Shown here: one piece after another, positions 26,628 to 36,061 of the stretch
Layout: the number at the start of each line of letters is the position of its first letter
How positions within the stretch are numbered: position 1 is the first letter of the stretch
Assembly: GCF_000685035.1 (NCBI RefSeq)
Contig: NZ_BAYB01000018.1
Coordinates: 1-64,000 of the forward strand
DNA from: Paraburkholderia ferrariae NBRC 106233
GTDB lineage: Bacteria; Pseudomonadota; Gammaproteobacteria; Burkholderiales; Burkholderiaceae
Length of the DNA stretch: 64,000 nucleotides
Direction of reading: 5' to 3'
Made by a program: the position numbers and the translations under genes
The notes under the pieces: model-generated
Told to the model about the DNA's origin: nothing
The model's input: only the letters and a program-made list of their open reading frames with translations
Database searches by the model: none

Positions 26628-28645
26628 ATCCCGACCGTCACGAGCGTCGTGCCGCTACGCCTGAGGCTGCGGTAGCGCGCGAGTGCCCACAGCGGGAAGA
26701 ACTTGCGATAGCCGTGATAGCGCAGATAGAACACGCGCGGGAAACCCGTGGCCGTGAAGCGCGTTTCGTCCCACAGGCCGTGCTCGCGCTGGGCGTTCTG
26801 CAGCCACGCGATGCCGCGCGCCACGGCCGGATGATTCACCGCGCCCGCCGCCATCAGGCCGAGCAGCGCCCAGGCCGTCTGCGAGGCCGTGCTCGTCGCG
26901 CGCTCGTAGCCGCGGTAGTCGAGCTTGTAGCTCGTGCCGTCTTCGCCCCAGCCGCCGTCCTCGTTCTGGATCTGCACGAGCCAGTTCACGGCGCGCTTCA
27001 TGCGCAGGTCGTCATGCGCAAGGCCGGCCGCGTTCAGCGCGCACAGCGCCGTCCACGTGCCGTAGATGTAGTTCATGCCCCAGCGGCCATACCAGCTGCC
27101 GTCGGCTTCCTGGTCTTCGAGGATGTAGTGATAGGCGCGGCGGGCGGGTTCGCTGGCGGCCGGCAACTCGCCGATCTGCGCGAGCATCGAGAGGCAGCGG
27201 CCCGAAACGTCGACGGTCGGCGGATCGAGCAGCGCGCCGTGATCCGAGAACGGAATGTTGTTCAGGTAGTACTGCGTGTTCTCCGGCTCGAATGCGCCCC
27301 AGCCGCCGTTGCTGCTCTGCATGCCCACCACCCATTCGCGCGCGCGGGCGATGGGTTCGTCGTACGACTTCGTCTTGTCGAGCACGTCCACGCGGTGCAT
27401 CGCCATCGCGACGACGGCGGTGTCGTCGACGTCGGGGTAGTGCGGGTTCGCGTACTGGAACGCCCAGCCGCCCGGGCGGATATCGGGACGGCGCGAGATC
27501 CAGTCGCCGCGCACGTCGAGAATCTGCAGCGGGCGCAGCCATTCGAGGCCGCGGCGCGCGGCCTGCTCGGCGCGCGGCTCGCCGGTTTCGAGCAGCGCGT
27601 GCGCGGCGAGCGAGGTGTCCCACACGGGCGAGAGACAGGGCTGGCAGTAGGCCTCGTCCTCGTGGATCACGAGCAGCTTTTCGAGCGACTGGCGGGCGAT
27701 GGCGCGGTGCGGGTGGTCGGCGGGGTAGCCCAGCACGTCGTACATCATCACCGAGTTCGCCATGGCCGGAAAGATCGCGCCCAGGCCATCCTCGCCGTTC
27801 AGGCGTTCGTCGACGAACGCCACGGCCGCGTTGATCGCGCGCTGGCGCAGATAGTTCGGGAACAGCGGATCGGTCACGCGCAGCACGCCGTCCACGGCGC
27901 GAAAGAAGGCGAACCAGCCCTTGCTCTGGTGGCCGGCGCGCTTGTTCAGGCCCGTGGAAACCGGCGCGCCGTGGAACAGTTCGTCGATGCGCACGCCGCG
28001 CGGATTCTTCGCGACCGGCCGCTTCGCGTTCAGGACGAGGAGCGGCACGATCACGGTGCGCGCCCAGTACGACACCTTCGAAAGGTGGAACGGGAACCAC
28101 TTGGGCAGCAGCATGATCTCGACCGGCATCATCGGCACTGCGTACCACGTCACCACGCCGAAGAGGGCCAGCAGGATACGCGTGAAGACGTTCACGGACT
28201 CCGCGCCGCCGGCCGCCAGGATCGCCGCGCGCGCGCGGACCATGTGCTCGGCGTCTTCCGCGTCGCCGGCCATCTTCAGCGCGAAGTAAGCCTTCACGCT
28301 CGCGCTCACGTCCATGGCGCCGTCGGTGAAGAGCGGCCAGCCGCCGCCCGGGAGCTGGATACGCCGCAGGTAGCGCGCGATCTTCTGCTCGAGTTCGAGA
28401 TTCGGCGTCTCGCCGAGGTAATGCACGAGCAGCACGTATTCGGCCGGAATCGTGGCGTCGGCTTCGAGTTCGTAGACCCAGTGGCCGTCGGCCTGCTGTT
28501 GCGCGAGCAGCGCGTCGGTCGCGCGCGTGATGGAGGCGTCCAGCGCGTCGGCGGGCGCTGCAAGCGTGGCGGCCGGCGGATCGGCGGCGGTGGCGAGGCC
28601 GCTCGCGAGGTCGTCGGTCGGTACGGCTTGGGAGAGGTCGTTCAT
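26624..28645 (-). CDS. shc: squalene-hopene cyclase
   Basis: A 673-residue membrane-associated cyclase that folds squalene into hopene/diplopterol. The catalytic DxDD motif is in YPDVDDTAVV near residue 400. Several QW repeats are visible (QLPGGGWPLF, QSSNGGWGAF, QEADGSWYGRW, QNEDGGWGED, QNAQREHGLW). Length matches the family (about 650). ATG at 28645 overlaps the hpnE TGA (ATGA). It is the central enzyme of the operon. Confidence 0.96.
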   Translation of the reverse strand: MNDLSQAVPTDDLASGLATAADPPAATLAAPADALDASITRATDALLAQQQADGHWVYELEADATIPAEYVLLVHYLGETPNLELEQKIARYLRRIQLPGGGWPLFTDGAMDVSASVKAYFALKMAGDAEDAEHMVRARAAILAAGGAESVNVFTRILLALFGVVTWYAVPMMPVEIMLLPKWFPFHLSKVSYWARTVIVPLLVLNAKRPVAKNPRGVRIDELFHGAPVSTGLNKRAGHQSKGWFAFFRAVDGVLRVTDPLFPNYLRQRAINAAVAFVDERLNGEDGLGAIFPAMANSVMMYDVLGYPADHPHRAIARQSLEKLLVIHEDEAYCQPCLSPVWDTSLAAHALLETGEPRAEQAARRGLEWLRPLQILDVRGDWISRRPDIRPGGWAFQYANPHYPDVDDTAVVAMAMHRVDVLDKTKSYDEPIARAREWVVGMQSSNGGWGAFEPENTQYYLNNIPFSDHGALLDPPTVDVSGRCLSMLAQIGELPAASEPARRAYHYILEDQEADGSWYGRWGMNYIYGTWTALCALNAAGLAHDDLRMKRAVNWLVQIQNEDGGWGEDGTSYKLDYRGYERATSTASQTAWALLGLMAAGAVNHPAVARGIAWLQNAQREHGLWDETRFTATGFPRVFYLRYHGYRKFFPLWALARYRSLRRSGTTLVTVGM

Positions 28646-29913
28646 CGGTGTTCCATGTTTTCTGTCAGCAGCAGATCCGCAGCCTTGCGGCCGGAGCGGA
28701 TCGCGCCTTCGATCGTCGCGGGCAGACCGGTAGCCGTCCAGTCGCCTGCGAGCATCAGGTTGTTCCAGCGGGTGCGCGTCGCGGGACGGCGCAATTCCTC
28801 TTCGGGTACGGCCGCGAAGGTCGCGCGCGGCGCGGCCACGATCTGCCAGGACGGCAACGGGTCCACGGGCAAGGTCGCCGCCGCGGCCACGTCCGCCCAG
28901 ACTTTCCGCGCCAGGGTTTCGGCGGGCAGGTCGAGCACGGCATGCGCGTCGTGTATCGTCGTCGAGATGCGCCCGTGCGAGACCACCAGCCAGTCGGCCG
29001 TGCCGTGCACGAAGGCCATCGGCGCCGCGAGCCCCGGCGGCGGCTCCACGGCGAAGTGCACGTCGACGATCGCGGTATAGCGCCGCGGCGTCTGGATCGC
29101 GGGCACGAGCGCCGCTGCGGACTCGGGCGGCACGGCCAGCACGGCCGCCTCGCCCTCGCCGAGCGTCACGCGGCCCGCGGCGAAATCGAGTGCGGCGACG
29201 CGGCCCGCCGCGTCGTCGTACACGATCTCCTTGAGCGGCGCGTCGAGCCGGATGGCCGCGCCGCCGTGCTGCAGCATGCGCAGCGCCGGATCGACGAACG
29301 CGCTCGACAGGCCGCTCCTCGCGAAGAGCGGCCGGAAGGCCTCGCCGCCCGCCGCGAGTGCTTCGCGCAGCAGGGTCGCCGCCAGTTCGGCGCTCGCCAC
29401 GCGCGGCTCGACGTTGAGCCCCGCGAGGAAGAACGGGCGCAGCAGCCGGTCCCACAGCGTGCCGTCGCAGCGCATGCTCTGCGCGAGCGTGCGGCCGGGC
29501 TTGGCGAACAGCAGCGGCAGCAGCGCGAGATAGTCGACCGCCCTCGTGCCCGGCACGCGCGCGTTCGCGTCGCCGATCCAGAACGGCACGCGCCCGCGCG
29601 AGAAGCGCACGGCCCAGCGGGCTCGGGTTGCGACGTCCATGAACGCGAAGTCCTGCTGCGCGGAACCGACCAGTTCATCGGCCGCGCCGATCGCCCGCGT
29701 GTAGTCGACGATGGCCGTATGACCGGCCAGCATCAGGTGACTGCCGCTGTCGAGCGTCGCCCCAAACGTGCGGTCGTAAAACGACCGGCACCGTCCACCC
29801 GCCTGCGAGCCCGCCTCGTACAGCGCAACCTGCACGCCGCGCCGCTGCAGCCGCACGGCCGTCGCGAGGCCCGCGAGCCCCGCGCCGATCACGTGGACGA
29901 GCCTCGGGGGCAT
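28642..29913 (-). CDS. hpnE: hydroxysqualene/squalene-forming FAD oxidoreductase HpnE
   Basis: A 423-residue amine-oxidase-type flavoprotein. The FAD-binding loop is VHVIGAGLAGLATAVRLQRRG near the N-terminus, followed by YEAGSQAGGRCRSF; the C-terminal FAD motif is LMLAGDWTATGLPATIEGAIRSG. HpnE reduces hydroxysqualene to squalene in the HpnCDE route. The start shares a base with the hpnD stop (TGATG), showing tight coupling. Confidence 0.93.
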   Translation of the reverse strand: MPPRLVHVIGAGLAGLATAVRLQRRGVQVALYEAGSQAGGRCRSFYDRTFGATLDSGSHLMLAGHTAIVDYTRAIGAADELVGSAQQDFAFMDVATRARWAVRFSRGRVPFWIGDANARVPGTRAVDYLALLPLLFAKPGRTLAQSMRCDGTLWDRLLRPFFLAGLNVEPRVASAELAATLLREALAAGGEAFRPLFARSGLSSAFVDPALRMLQHGGAAIRLDAPLKEIVYDDAAGRVAALDFAAGRVTLGEGEAAVLAVPPESAAALVPAIQTPRRYTAIVDVHFAVEPPPGLAAPMAFVHGTADWLVVSHGRISTTIHDAHAVLDLPAETLARKVWADVAAAATLPVDPLPSWQIVAAPRATFAAVPEEELRRPATRTRWNNLMLAGDWTATGLPATIEGAIRSGRKAADLLLTENMEHR

Positions 29914-30764
29914 CAGAGCAACGCGTAGCGCGCGACGATCCACATCAGCCGCGCGCGCGGCTTGCTGATTTTCGTGCGCGGCAGATCGAAGCCGCGTTCC
30001 AGCGTGCGCTCGAGCAGCACGCGATACACCCCCGACATGATGCGCGGCGCCTTCACCTGCGCGCGCGGCACGCCGTCCATGATCGCGTCGGCGCGCGCGA
30101 AATGCTGCTTCGCGCGCTCGGCGAGCGTGGCGCACACGCGCGGCAGCGACGGATCGGCGGCGATCTCGTGCGGATTCGAGGCCGCGATGCCCTCGCGCGC
30201 GAGCAACTCGCGCGGCAGGTAGCAGCGGTTGATGTCCGCGTCCTCGTCGATGTCGCGCAGGATGTTCGTGAGCTGCAGCGCGCGGCCGAGGTGGTGCGAC
30301 AAGGCGATGCCAGGGGCCTCGGCCATCCCGAATATCCTCACCGAAAGGCGCCCCGCCGCGCTCGCCACGCGGTCGCAGTAGAGATCGAGCGTGTTCTCGT
30401 CGGGCGCGCAGATGTCTTCGGCGGCGTCCATGGCCATGCCGTCGATCATCGCGTGGAAGTCCTCGCGGCGCAGGCCGAACGTGTGAATCTGGCGCGTGAG
30501 CGGCGCCAGCGCCGCGGGCGGCGTGCCGGCGTAGCAGGCGTCGATGTCGGCGCGCCAGCGGTCGAGGCCGGCCGCGCGCTGGGCGCGAGGCAGGTCGCTG
30601 TCGGCGATGTCGTCCACGGCGCGGCAGAACGCGTACACCTGGTACATGGCGTCGCGCTGCGCCGCGGGCAGAATGCGCATCGCCAGATAAAACGAGCTGC
30701 CCGACGAGGCGGCGGCAGCGTCGGTTTGTTGTGTATCGTCCACGACGAGGTTGGAAACGGCCAA
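29913..30764 (-). CDS. hpnD: presqualene diphosphate synthase HpnD
   Basis: A 283-residue squalene/phytoene-synthase-fold enzyme that condenses two farnesyl diphosphates to presqualene diphosphate. The two metal-binding Asp motifs are visible: AVDDIADSD near residue 50 and LRDIDEDADINRCYLP near 170. It starts the operon hpnD-hpnE-shc-hpnG. The partner HpnC is not found in this window. Confidence 0.94.
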   Translation of the reverse strand: MAVSNLVVDDTQQTDAAAASSGSSFYLAMRILPAAQRDAMYQVYAFCRAVDDIADSDLPRAQRAAGLDRWRADIDACYAGTPPAALAPLTRQIHTFGLRREDFHAMIDGMAMDAAEDICAPDENTLDLYCDRVASAAGRLSVRIFGMAEAPGIALSHHLGRALQLTNILRDIDEDADINRCYLPRELLAREGIAASNPHEIAADPSLPRVCATLAERAKQHFARADAIMDGVPRAQVKAPRIMSGVYRVLLERTLERGFDLPRTKISKPRARLMWIVARYALL

Positions 30765-31105
30765 GACGATCTCCGCAGGGGCGCCCGCACACGGGGCTTT
30801 TCAGATATTCGGGCCCGCGGGCGGCGGGTCGCCCGCGCGCACGGACGGGCCGCGGACACGCTGGAGGCAGCCGGCCGCGGGACGTCTTACAGGCGCTCGC
30901 GCGCGGCCGGAAACGGGCAAAAGTATATCAATCTTTGCCTGGCACCGCAGTCCGGAACCCCCGCCGGCGCGCGCCGGTGGGCGCCGTAGCCCGGGTTTCG
31001 ATGGTTAAAGCGCGGAGAAAAGGTGCGAAAGCGGAAAGTGCGACCCCGTGGCCTCGCCCTGTCCCGGGCGGGCTGACACGCGGCCTGATGTGGCCTGATG
31101 CAGCC
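30765..31105. other. 341-base gap upstream of hpnD
   Basis: No gene was seen. On the minus strand a TATACT (30922-30927 in plus coordinates) is a candidate -10 box for the hopanoid operon in an otherwise GC-rich stretch, but the matching -35 (CTGCGG) is poor. Confidence 0.4.
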
Positions 31106-32050
31106 TCAGGCGAGCGCCACCGACCGGTTGCGCCCCTGGCGCTTGGCGCGATACAGGGCCGCATCGGCCTCGTTGACGATGCCCTCGTAGCCGGGCGCGC
31201 CGGGCCGCGCGGTGGCGGCGCCCACGCTGGCCGTGACCGGCACGACCACGCCCTGCACCTCGACCGGCGTATCGCCGATCGTCTTGCGGATCTTCTCGGC
31301 AACCCGCATGGCGTCGCCGATGGGCGTGCAAGGCAAAAGAAGGGCGAATTCTTCCCCGCCGAAGCGGCCGAACACATCCTCCTTGCGCACGACGTTCGCG
31401 ACCCGCTGCGCCATCACGCGCAGCACCGTATCGCCGGCAACGTGGCCGAACTGGTCGTTAATTTTCTTGAAGTGGTCGAGATCGAACAGCAACACCGACA
31501 ATTCGCCGCCGTAGCGCTGCCAGCGCGAAAACTCCTCGGCCAGCCGGGTCTCGAAATAGCGCCGGTTGGCGATGCCGGTCAGGCCGTCGCGGTCGGCGTA
31601 GTCGCGCAGCTTCGCCACGGCCTCTTCGCGCTCGCGCTGCACGACGCTCACATGCGTCACGTCGGAGATCGTCACGCACACGGCGACCACCTCGCGCTCG
31701 CGCATGAGCGGCATGAAGGTGCAATCCTGCTGCATGTAGTCCACGCCGCCCGTGATGGGCCGGTCGTGGTCGAACTTGAAGAGGTAGGGCCGCTGTTCCC
31801 AGGAGCTGAACGCAAAGCTGCCGAGCTGGAACACGCTTTCGATCTTGCGCGTGAGCCACGCGCGCGGCAGTTCGGGGAAGGTTTCGAAGATGGAGCGGCC
31901 GATCACCTCTTCGGCGGCGCGCCGGCTGTGGTCCTGCATGAAGCGGTTCCACATCAGGACCTTCATCTCCCGGTCCAGCACGAAAATGCCGAAACCGACC
32001 CGCTCGACAACGAGATCCGACAGCGACGGCAAGCCAGCGTGTGCGTTCAT
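31106..32050 (-). CDS. PAS-GGDEF diguanylate cyclase
   Basis: A 314-residue soluble protein. A PAS domain fills about residues 10-140 (FGIFVLDREMKVLMWN ... ISDVTHVSV), followed by a short coiled linker and a GGDEF domain. The active loop is GRFGGEEF and the inhibitory I-site RKED lies five residues before it, so both activity and product feedback should be present. It makes cyclic di-GMP. The start overlaps the cheC stop (ATGA), placing it as the last gene of a three-gene signalling unit. Confidence 0.93.
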   Translation of the reverse strand: MNAHAGLPSLSDLVVERVGFGIFVLDREMKVLMWNRFMQDHSRRAAEEVIGRSIFETFPELPRAWLTRKIESVFQLGSFAFSSWEQRPYLFKFDHDRPITGGVDYMQQDCTFMPLMREREVVAVCVTISDVTHVSVVQREREEAVAKLRDYADRDGLTGIANRRYFETRLAEEFSRWQRYGGELSVLLFDLDHFKKINDQFGHVAGDTVLRVMAQRVANVVRKEDVFGRFGGEEFALLLPCTPIGDAMRVAEKIRKTIGDTPVEVQGVVVPVTASVGAATARPGAPGYEGIVNEADAALYRAKRQGRNRSVALA

Positions 32051-32670
32051 AAGCTATGCAGCAAGGTATCGATCGCCCGGCTCACGTGGTGGATGGATTC
32101 CTCGGCCATCAGCATGACGAGGTGCGCGCGGAAGCGATGGTCTTCCAGCGCGAAGTTCACTTCGACGAGCAGGGCGAGGTCCCAGGCGAGCAGCCCCGGC
32201 TGGAACACTTCATCGAGCGTGACCCCCTCGCCCAGCAGGCCCGGCGCCGTGAAGTCCGGCAGCCGCCCGAGCTGGTCGAGCATCGACGACACGCACGCGC
32301 CCGTCAGCACGTTCGCGACGTCGAAAATCAGTTCTTCTTCGGTGAGCGCGTCGCTCGACGATTCCGCGTAGGCGCCGCCGATCAGCGCGCCCAGTTCGGC
32401 GATTTCGCCGCTGCGGCAGATCACGAGCGCCTCGCCCTTGATCTCCGAGCGAAAGCCCTGGCGCACGGCCGTCACCGGGCCGTCGATGCCGGTCATCTCG
32501 CGCAGCGCCAGCGCCGCCTCGCGCACCGCGACCACGCGCACGCGCGGCACCGAAAGCTCGATGAACGCGTCGAGCAGCCCCGACAGCCGCGTGGCCGCCT
32601 GACCCATGCCGAGATTGGCGATTTCCTGGAGCGCGTCGCGCTGCAATTCCGTGAAGACTCGATCAGGCAT
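32047..32670 (-). CDS. CheC-family CheY-P phosphatase
   Basis: A 207-residue protein. The first phosphatase motif is ALQEIANLGMGQAATRLS (E-x-x-N) near residues 11-28 and the second is EEELIFDVANVLTGACVSSML, with Asp in place of the more usual Glu. CheC dephosphorylates CheY-type receivers. The start at 32670 overlaps the receiver gene by eight bases and its stop overlaps the cyclase start, so the three proteins are made together. No other chemotaxis gene is nearby. Confidence 0.88.
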   Translation of the reverse strand: MPDRVFTELQRDALQEIANLGMGQAATRLSGLLDAFIELSVPRVRVVAVREAALALREMTGIDGPVTAVRQGFRSEIKGEALVICRSGEIAELGALIGGAYAESSSDALTEEELIFDVANVLTGACVSSMLDQLGRLPDFTAPGLLGEGVTLDEVFQPGLLAWDLALLVEVNFALEDHRFRAHLVMLMAEESIHHVSRAIDTLLHSL

Positions 32671-33031
32671 ACAACCCGTACTCCTTGAGGATGGGTAGCA
32701 GCGCCTCCTGGGTGACCGGCTTCGCGACAAACGCCGCCGCCCCGAGCGCACGCACGCGTTCCTGCGCGAGCGGCTGGATATCGGCGGACACCACGATTAC
32801 GAAGGAATTCAGGTCCTCTTGCTGCAACGCTTCGAGAACCTGAAAACCCGTCATGTCGGGCATCGTGAGGTCGAGAAACATGACCTCCGCACGGCCGGCG
32901 CGGTAGAGCGCCAGCGCCTCGTGTCCGTTCGACGCGTACGAAATCTCGACGTCCCAATCCTCGGGGAGTGCCTTTGTGAGGACCTTCCGGGCGAGCAGCG
33001 AATCGTCGGCGATCACGATGGGCAAGGACAT
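32663..33031 (-). CDS. stand-alone receiver protein (CheY-like)
   Basis: A 122-residue single receiver domain. The acidic pair is in VIADDSLLARK, the phospho-acceptor Asp in VMFLDLTMPDMTG near residue 55, and the conserved Lys in AAFVAKPV. There is no output domain. It leads the receiver-cheC-diguanylate cyclase unit, so its phosphorylation may be reset by the adjacent CheC and read by the PAS-GGDEF protein; this is inferred from arrangement. The upstream in-frame sequence to 33250 lacks coding character. Confidence 0.9.
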   Translation of the reverse strand: MSLPIVIADDSLLARKVLTKALPEDWDVEISYASNGHEALALYRAGRAEVMFLDLTMPDMTGFQVLEALQQEDLNSFVIVVSADIQPLAQERVRALGAAAFVAKPVTQEALLPILKEYGLYA

Positions 33032-33618
33032 GAGTATGCTGATTGAGTGTGCGTTAGACGGAATGCATTGTGACGGTTTAACGGCGGCGCGAACGCTTTC
33101 TTTAGGCGCGACGGTGCAAGATGGGTCCGGCAGCAGGCGGAAGCCGGGCCGCGCACGTGGGGGCAAGCCCCGTTGGGCGCGCCTTGCGGCCGTTCGATCC
33201 TGTCTGGCATGAAAAAACCACCCCGTACGACACCGTGCGCAAAACCGCACGATGAACGGCGCCCAATTTAGAGCACCTTAATTGGCGTGAGCGCGATTTT
33301 CGATTCAATTGGAGTGAAATGCAACTCGCCAATAAAGATTAATCGAACAGAATTAACTCCATTTTCCCGATTCCTTGCAAATAAACGATCCCTCCCCTAA
33401 ATAAAGACCGACGATTATGCCTTTGTGTACGTTTGCGCTTCGCGGATTTTCGCGAATTCAGTCAGGCAGGAGAAAATATCTCCGGACCGCTGCCGCGGGC
33501 GGAGCCGATGCGCTCTGCGGCGGCCTCGCCGGCTCCGGCGTAGCGTGGGCGCGCGGGCCTGGTCGTTTATCATGTCGTGAGATTTTGTTGTCTGCCTCAC
33601 CTTCCGGCCCTCCCCACG
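33032..33618. other. 587-base gap between divergent signalling genes
   Basis: No gene was supported. The middle (33240-33420) is clearly AT-richer than the surroundings and contains ATTGGCG and its inverse CGCCAAT about 30 bases apart, a possible regulator site. Promoters of the receiver unit (minus) and the hybrid kinase (plus) should lie here. Confidence 0.45.
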
Positions 33619-35919
33619 ATGACCCCTGACCGGCCCGCGCGGCCCGACGATCGCACCGCAACGCCGCACCGCAGCGACGACCCGCCGTTTCCGGCCGCAC
33701 CCGGCCACGACTTCACGGTGCGCCGCCGCACGCTGATCGCGCTGCTGCTCGCCGCGATCGTGCTGCCGTGCGCGTATGTCGCCGCGATGGCCTACAGCGA
33801 CCTGCGCGCCCGCGAGGCCGACGCCACGGACACCACGCTGCGCACCGTGCGCGTGGCGGAAGAGCACGCCCTGAAGGTGTTCGACCTGAACGAGGCGCTC
33901 GACGCGCGGGTGGTGGAACTCGTGGAAGGCCTCGACGACGACGGTATCCGCGCCACCGAAACCGAGATCCACGAAAAGCTCGACGCCATCGGCGGCGGCT
34001 ATCCGCAGGTGGCGGCCGTGTCGATCTTCGGCCGCGATGGCGACCTGCTCGCGAGCAGCCGCTTTTCGCCGCCGCCGCGCGTCTCGATCGCCGCGCGCGA
34101 AGACTTCACCGGCATTCGCGACGGCCGCATGGTCGATCACGTCTCGCGCGTGATGGCCGGCCAGGCGAGCCACGAAACCGTCTTCAACATGGGCGTGGCG
34201 CGCAACGACGACGCCGGCGCTTTCGCAGGGATCGTCTCCGTCGCGCTGCGGCCCGGCTACTTCAAGGACTTCTACCGCGACCTGCTGGGCGCCGGATCGC
34301 CCATGGACATGGGCCTCGTGCGCAGCGACGGCTCGCTTCTCGCCTTCTATCCGCCGCCGCGCGCCAGCGCCGCCACGACCATCACCGCGGGCTCGCCGCT
34401 CGCCGCCGCCCTCGCGCGCGGCGCGGAATCCGGCGTCGTGCGCATGCACTCCCAGCTCGTGGACGACGACGTGATCCTCGCGTACCGGCGCGTGGGCGGA
34501 TACCCGGTGTACGTGTCGTGCGGCTACCGCGCGCAGGCGATCTGGGCCGCCTGGTGGCGTCATCTGAGCGTGCTGGTCGCCTCGATGTTCATCCCCTCCA
34601 TCGCGCTCTGGTGCGTGATCTGGCTGTCGCTGCGGCGGCTCGCCGCTGAAGAGGAAGCCTGGGAGCGCTGGCAGGCCGAAGCCTCGATGCGGCGCTCGAT
34701 CGAGTCCGCCTACCGCCAGGCGCGCAAGATGGAGGCACTCGGCAATCTCGTCGGCAGCGTCGCGCACGACTTCAACAACCTGCTGATGATCGTCTCCGCG
34801 AACGTCCAGATCGCGCGGCGCCGCGGCGCGCCCGGGCTCGACCGCGAGCTCTCGGCGGTCGAGCGGGCCCTCAAGAGCGGGCAGTCGCTCACGCGGCAGT
34901 TGCTCGGCGTCGCGCGCAAGCAGCCGCTGCGCAACGAGACCATCCACGTGGGCCGCTGGCTGCCCGCGTGCCGCGAACTGCTGTGCGCGTCGCTCGGCGC
35001 GAAGGTGTCGCTCGTGCTGGACGTGGACGAAGACGTCTGGCCCATTCTCGTGGATGTCGCCGAGCTCGAGCTCGCGCTCATCAACCTCGCCGTCAACGCG
35101 CGCGACGCCATGCCCAACGGCGGCCGCTTCACGGTGCGTGCGCGCAACATCGCCTTCCGGCCCGGCGAGGGCTTCCCGCTCGACGGCGACTTCGTGCAGA
35201 TCACGCTCGAAGACACCGGCAGCGGCATGCCGCCCGAAGTGCTCGCGCGCGCCTTCGAACCGCTCTACACGACCAAGCCGAAGGGCATGGGCACGGGCCT
35301 CGGCCTGCCGCAGGTGTTCGCGTTCTGCGAGCGCTCGGGCGGGCTCGCCGCCATCGACAGCGCGATCGGTGCGGGCACCTCGGTGCACCTGTACCTGCCG
35401 CGCGCCCTCCATGCGCCCACGGCGCCGCAGCCGCCCGAACCGCTCGCCGACGAGGCACGCCCGCGCGAGGGGCTGCGCGTGCTGCTCGTGGAGGACAACG
35501 ACGAAGTGGCGGCCGGCACCGAGGCGCTTCTCCAGATGATGGGCCACCAGGTGACCTGCGCCAACGACGCGGCGAGCGCGCTGCGCCTCGTCGAAGCGGC
35601 GCGGGCCGGCGAAGAAGACAAAGAGGACAAAGGGAGCGAAGCGGCGGGCAAAGCGGGCGCGCTGCACTTCGACCTCGTCATTTCGGACATCCACATGCCG
35701 GGGGAACTGAACGGCATCGATCTGGCGGAAGCCGTGCAGGCCATCGTGCCGGCCATGCCGATCATCCTCGTGACCGGCTACGCGGAGGAACTCGAACGCG
35801 CGCGCCATGCCGACGTGCGGGTGCTGTCCAAGCCGTTCGATATCGGCCTGCTCGAAAAGATGCTGGAGAAGATCCAGCGCGAGCAGCCGGCGCGGCAGGC
35901 GCGCGACGCGGCACTTTGA
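33619..35919 (+). CDS. hybrid sensor histidine kinase with receiver domain
   Basis: A 766-residue membrane kinase. A first transmembrane helix (LIALLLAAIVLPCAYVAAMAY) precedes a periplasmic PDC/dCache-type sensor, a second helix (LSVLVASMFIPSIALWCVIWL), a HisKA domain with the phospho-His in VGSVAHDFNNLL, an HATPase domain (INLAVNARDAMPNGG, DTGSGMP, GMGTGLGLPQV) and a C-terminal receiver (LLVEDNDEV, Asp in LVISDIHMPG, Lys in VLSKPF). ATG at 33619 is used; a GTG at 33577 is in frame. No response regulator with an output domain adjoins it, so its target is unknown. Confidence 0.9.
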   Translation: MTPDRPARPDDRTATPHRSDDPPFPAAPGHDFTVRRRTLIALLLAAIVLPCAYVAAMAYSDLRAREADATDTTLRTVRVAEEHALKVFDLNEALDARVVELVEGLDDDGIRATETEIHEKLDAIGGGYPQVAAVSIFGRDGDLLASSRFSPPPRVSIAAREDFTGIRDGRMVDHVSRVMAGQASHETVFNMGVARNDDAGAFAGIVSVALRPGYFKDFYRDLLGAGSPMDMGLVRSDGSLLAFYPPPRASAATTITAGSPLAAALARGAESGVVRMHSQLVDDDVILAYRRVGGYPVYVSCGYRAQAIWAAWWRHLSVLVASMFIPSIALWCVIWLSLRRLAAEEEAWERWQAEASMRRSIESAYRQARKMEALGNLVGSVAHDFNNLLMIVSANVQIARRRGAPGLDRELSAVERALKSGQSLTRQLLGVARKQPLRNETIHVGRWLPACRELLCASLGAKVSLVLDVDEDVWPILVDVAELELALINLAVNARDAMPNGGRFTVRARNIAFRPGEGFPLDGDFVQITLEDTGSGMPPEVLARAFEPLYTTKPKGMGTGLGLPQVFAFCERSGGLAAIDSAIGAGTSVHLYLPRALHAPTAPQPPEPLADEARPREGLRVLLVEDNDEVAAGTEALLQMMGHQVTCANDAASALRLVEAARAGEEDKEDKGSEAAGKAGALHFDLVISDIHMPGELNGIDLAEAVQAIVPAMPIILVTGYAEELERARHADVRVLSKPFDIGLLEKMLEKIQREQPARQARDAAL

Positions 35920-36061
35920 CGGCGGCCCGCGGCAGCCGGACGGCAGGGCCGGGCGGGCGCGGCACGAGGATTGCGCGAGGATTGCGGTATCCCGCTGGGC
36001 GCAGTGCGCCGTTGAGGCGCATCATGTGAAGCTGATGTTGCACGTCATCGAGGAGGGCGCC

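Noticed and set aside
26570..29080. 836-codon plus-strand frame across shc and hpnE
   Set aside because: Shadow of the hopanoid genes with no recognisable protein features.
33415..35808. 797-codon open frame on the minus strand opposite the hybrid kinase
   Set aside because: Composition is Arg/His/Ala-rich with no domain, as expected for the antisense of a GC-rich gene; the plus-strand frame has clear kinase motifs.
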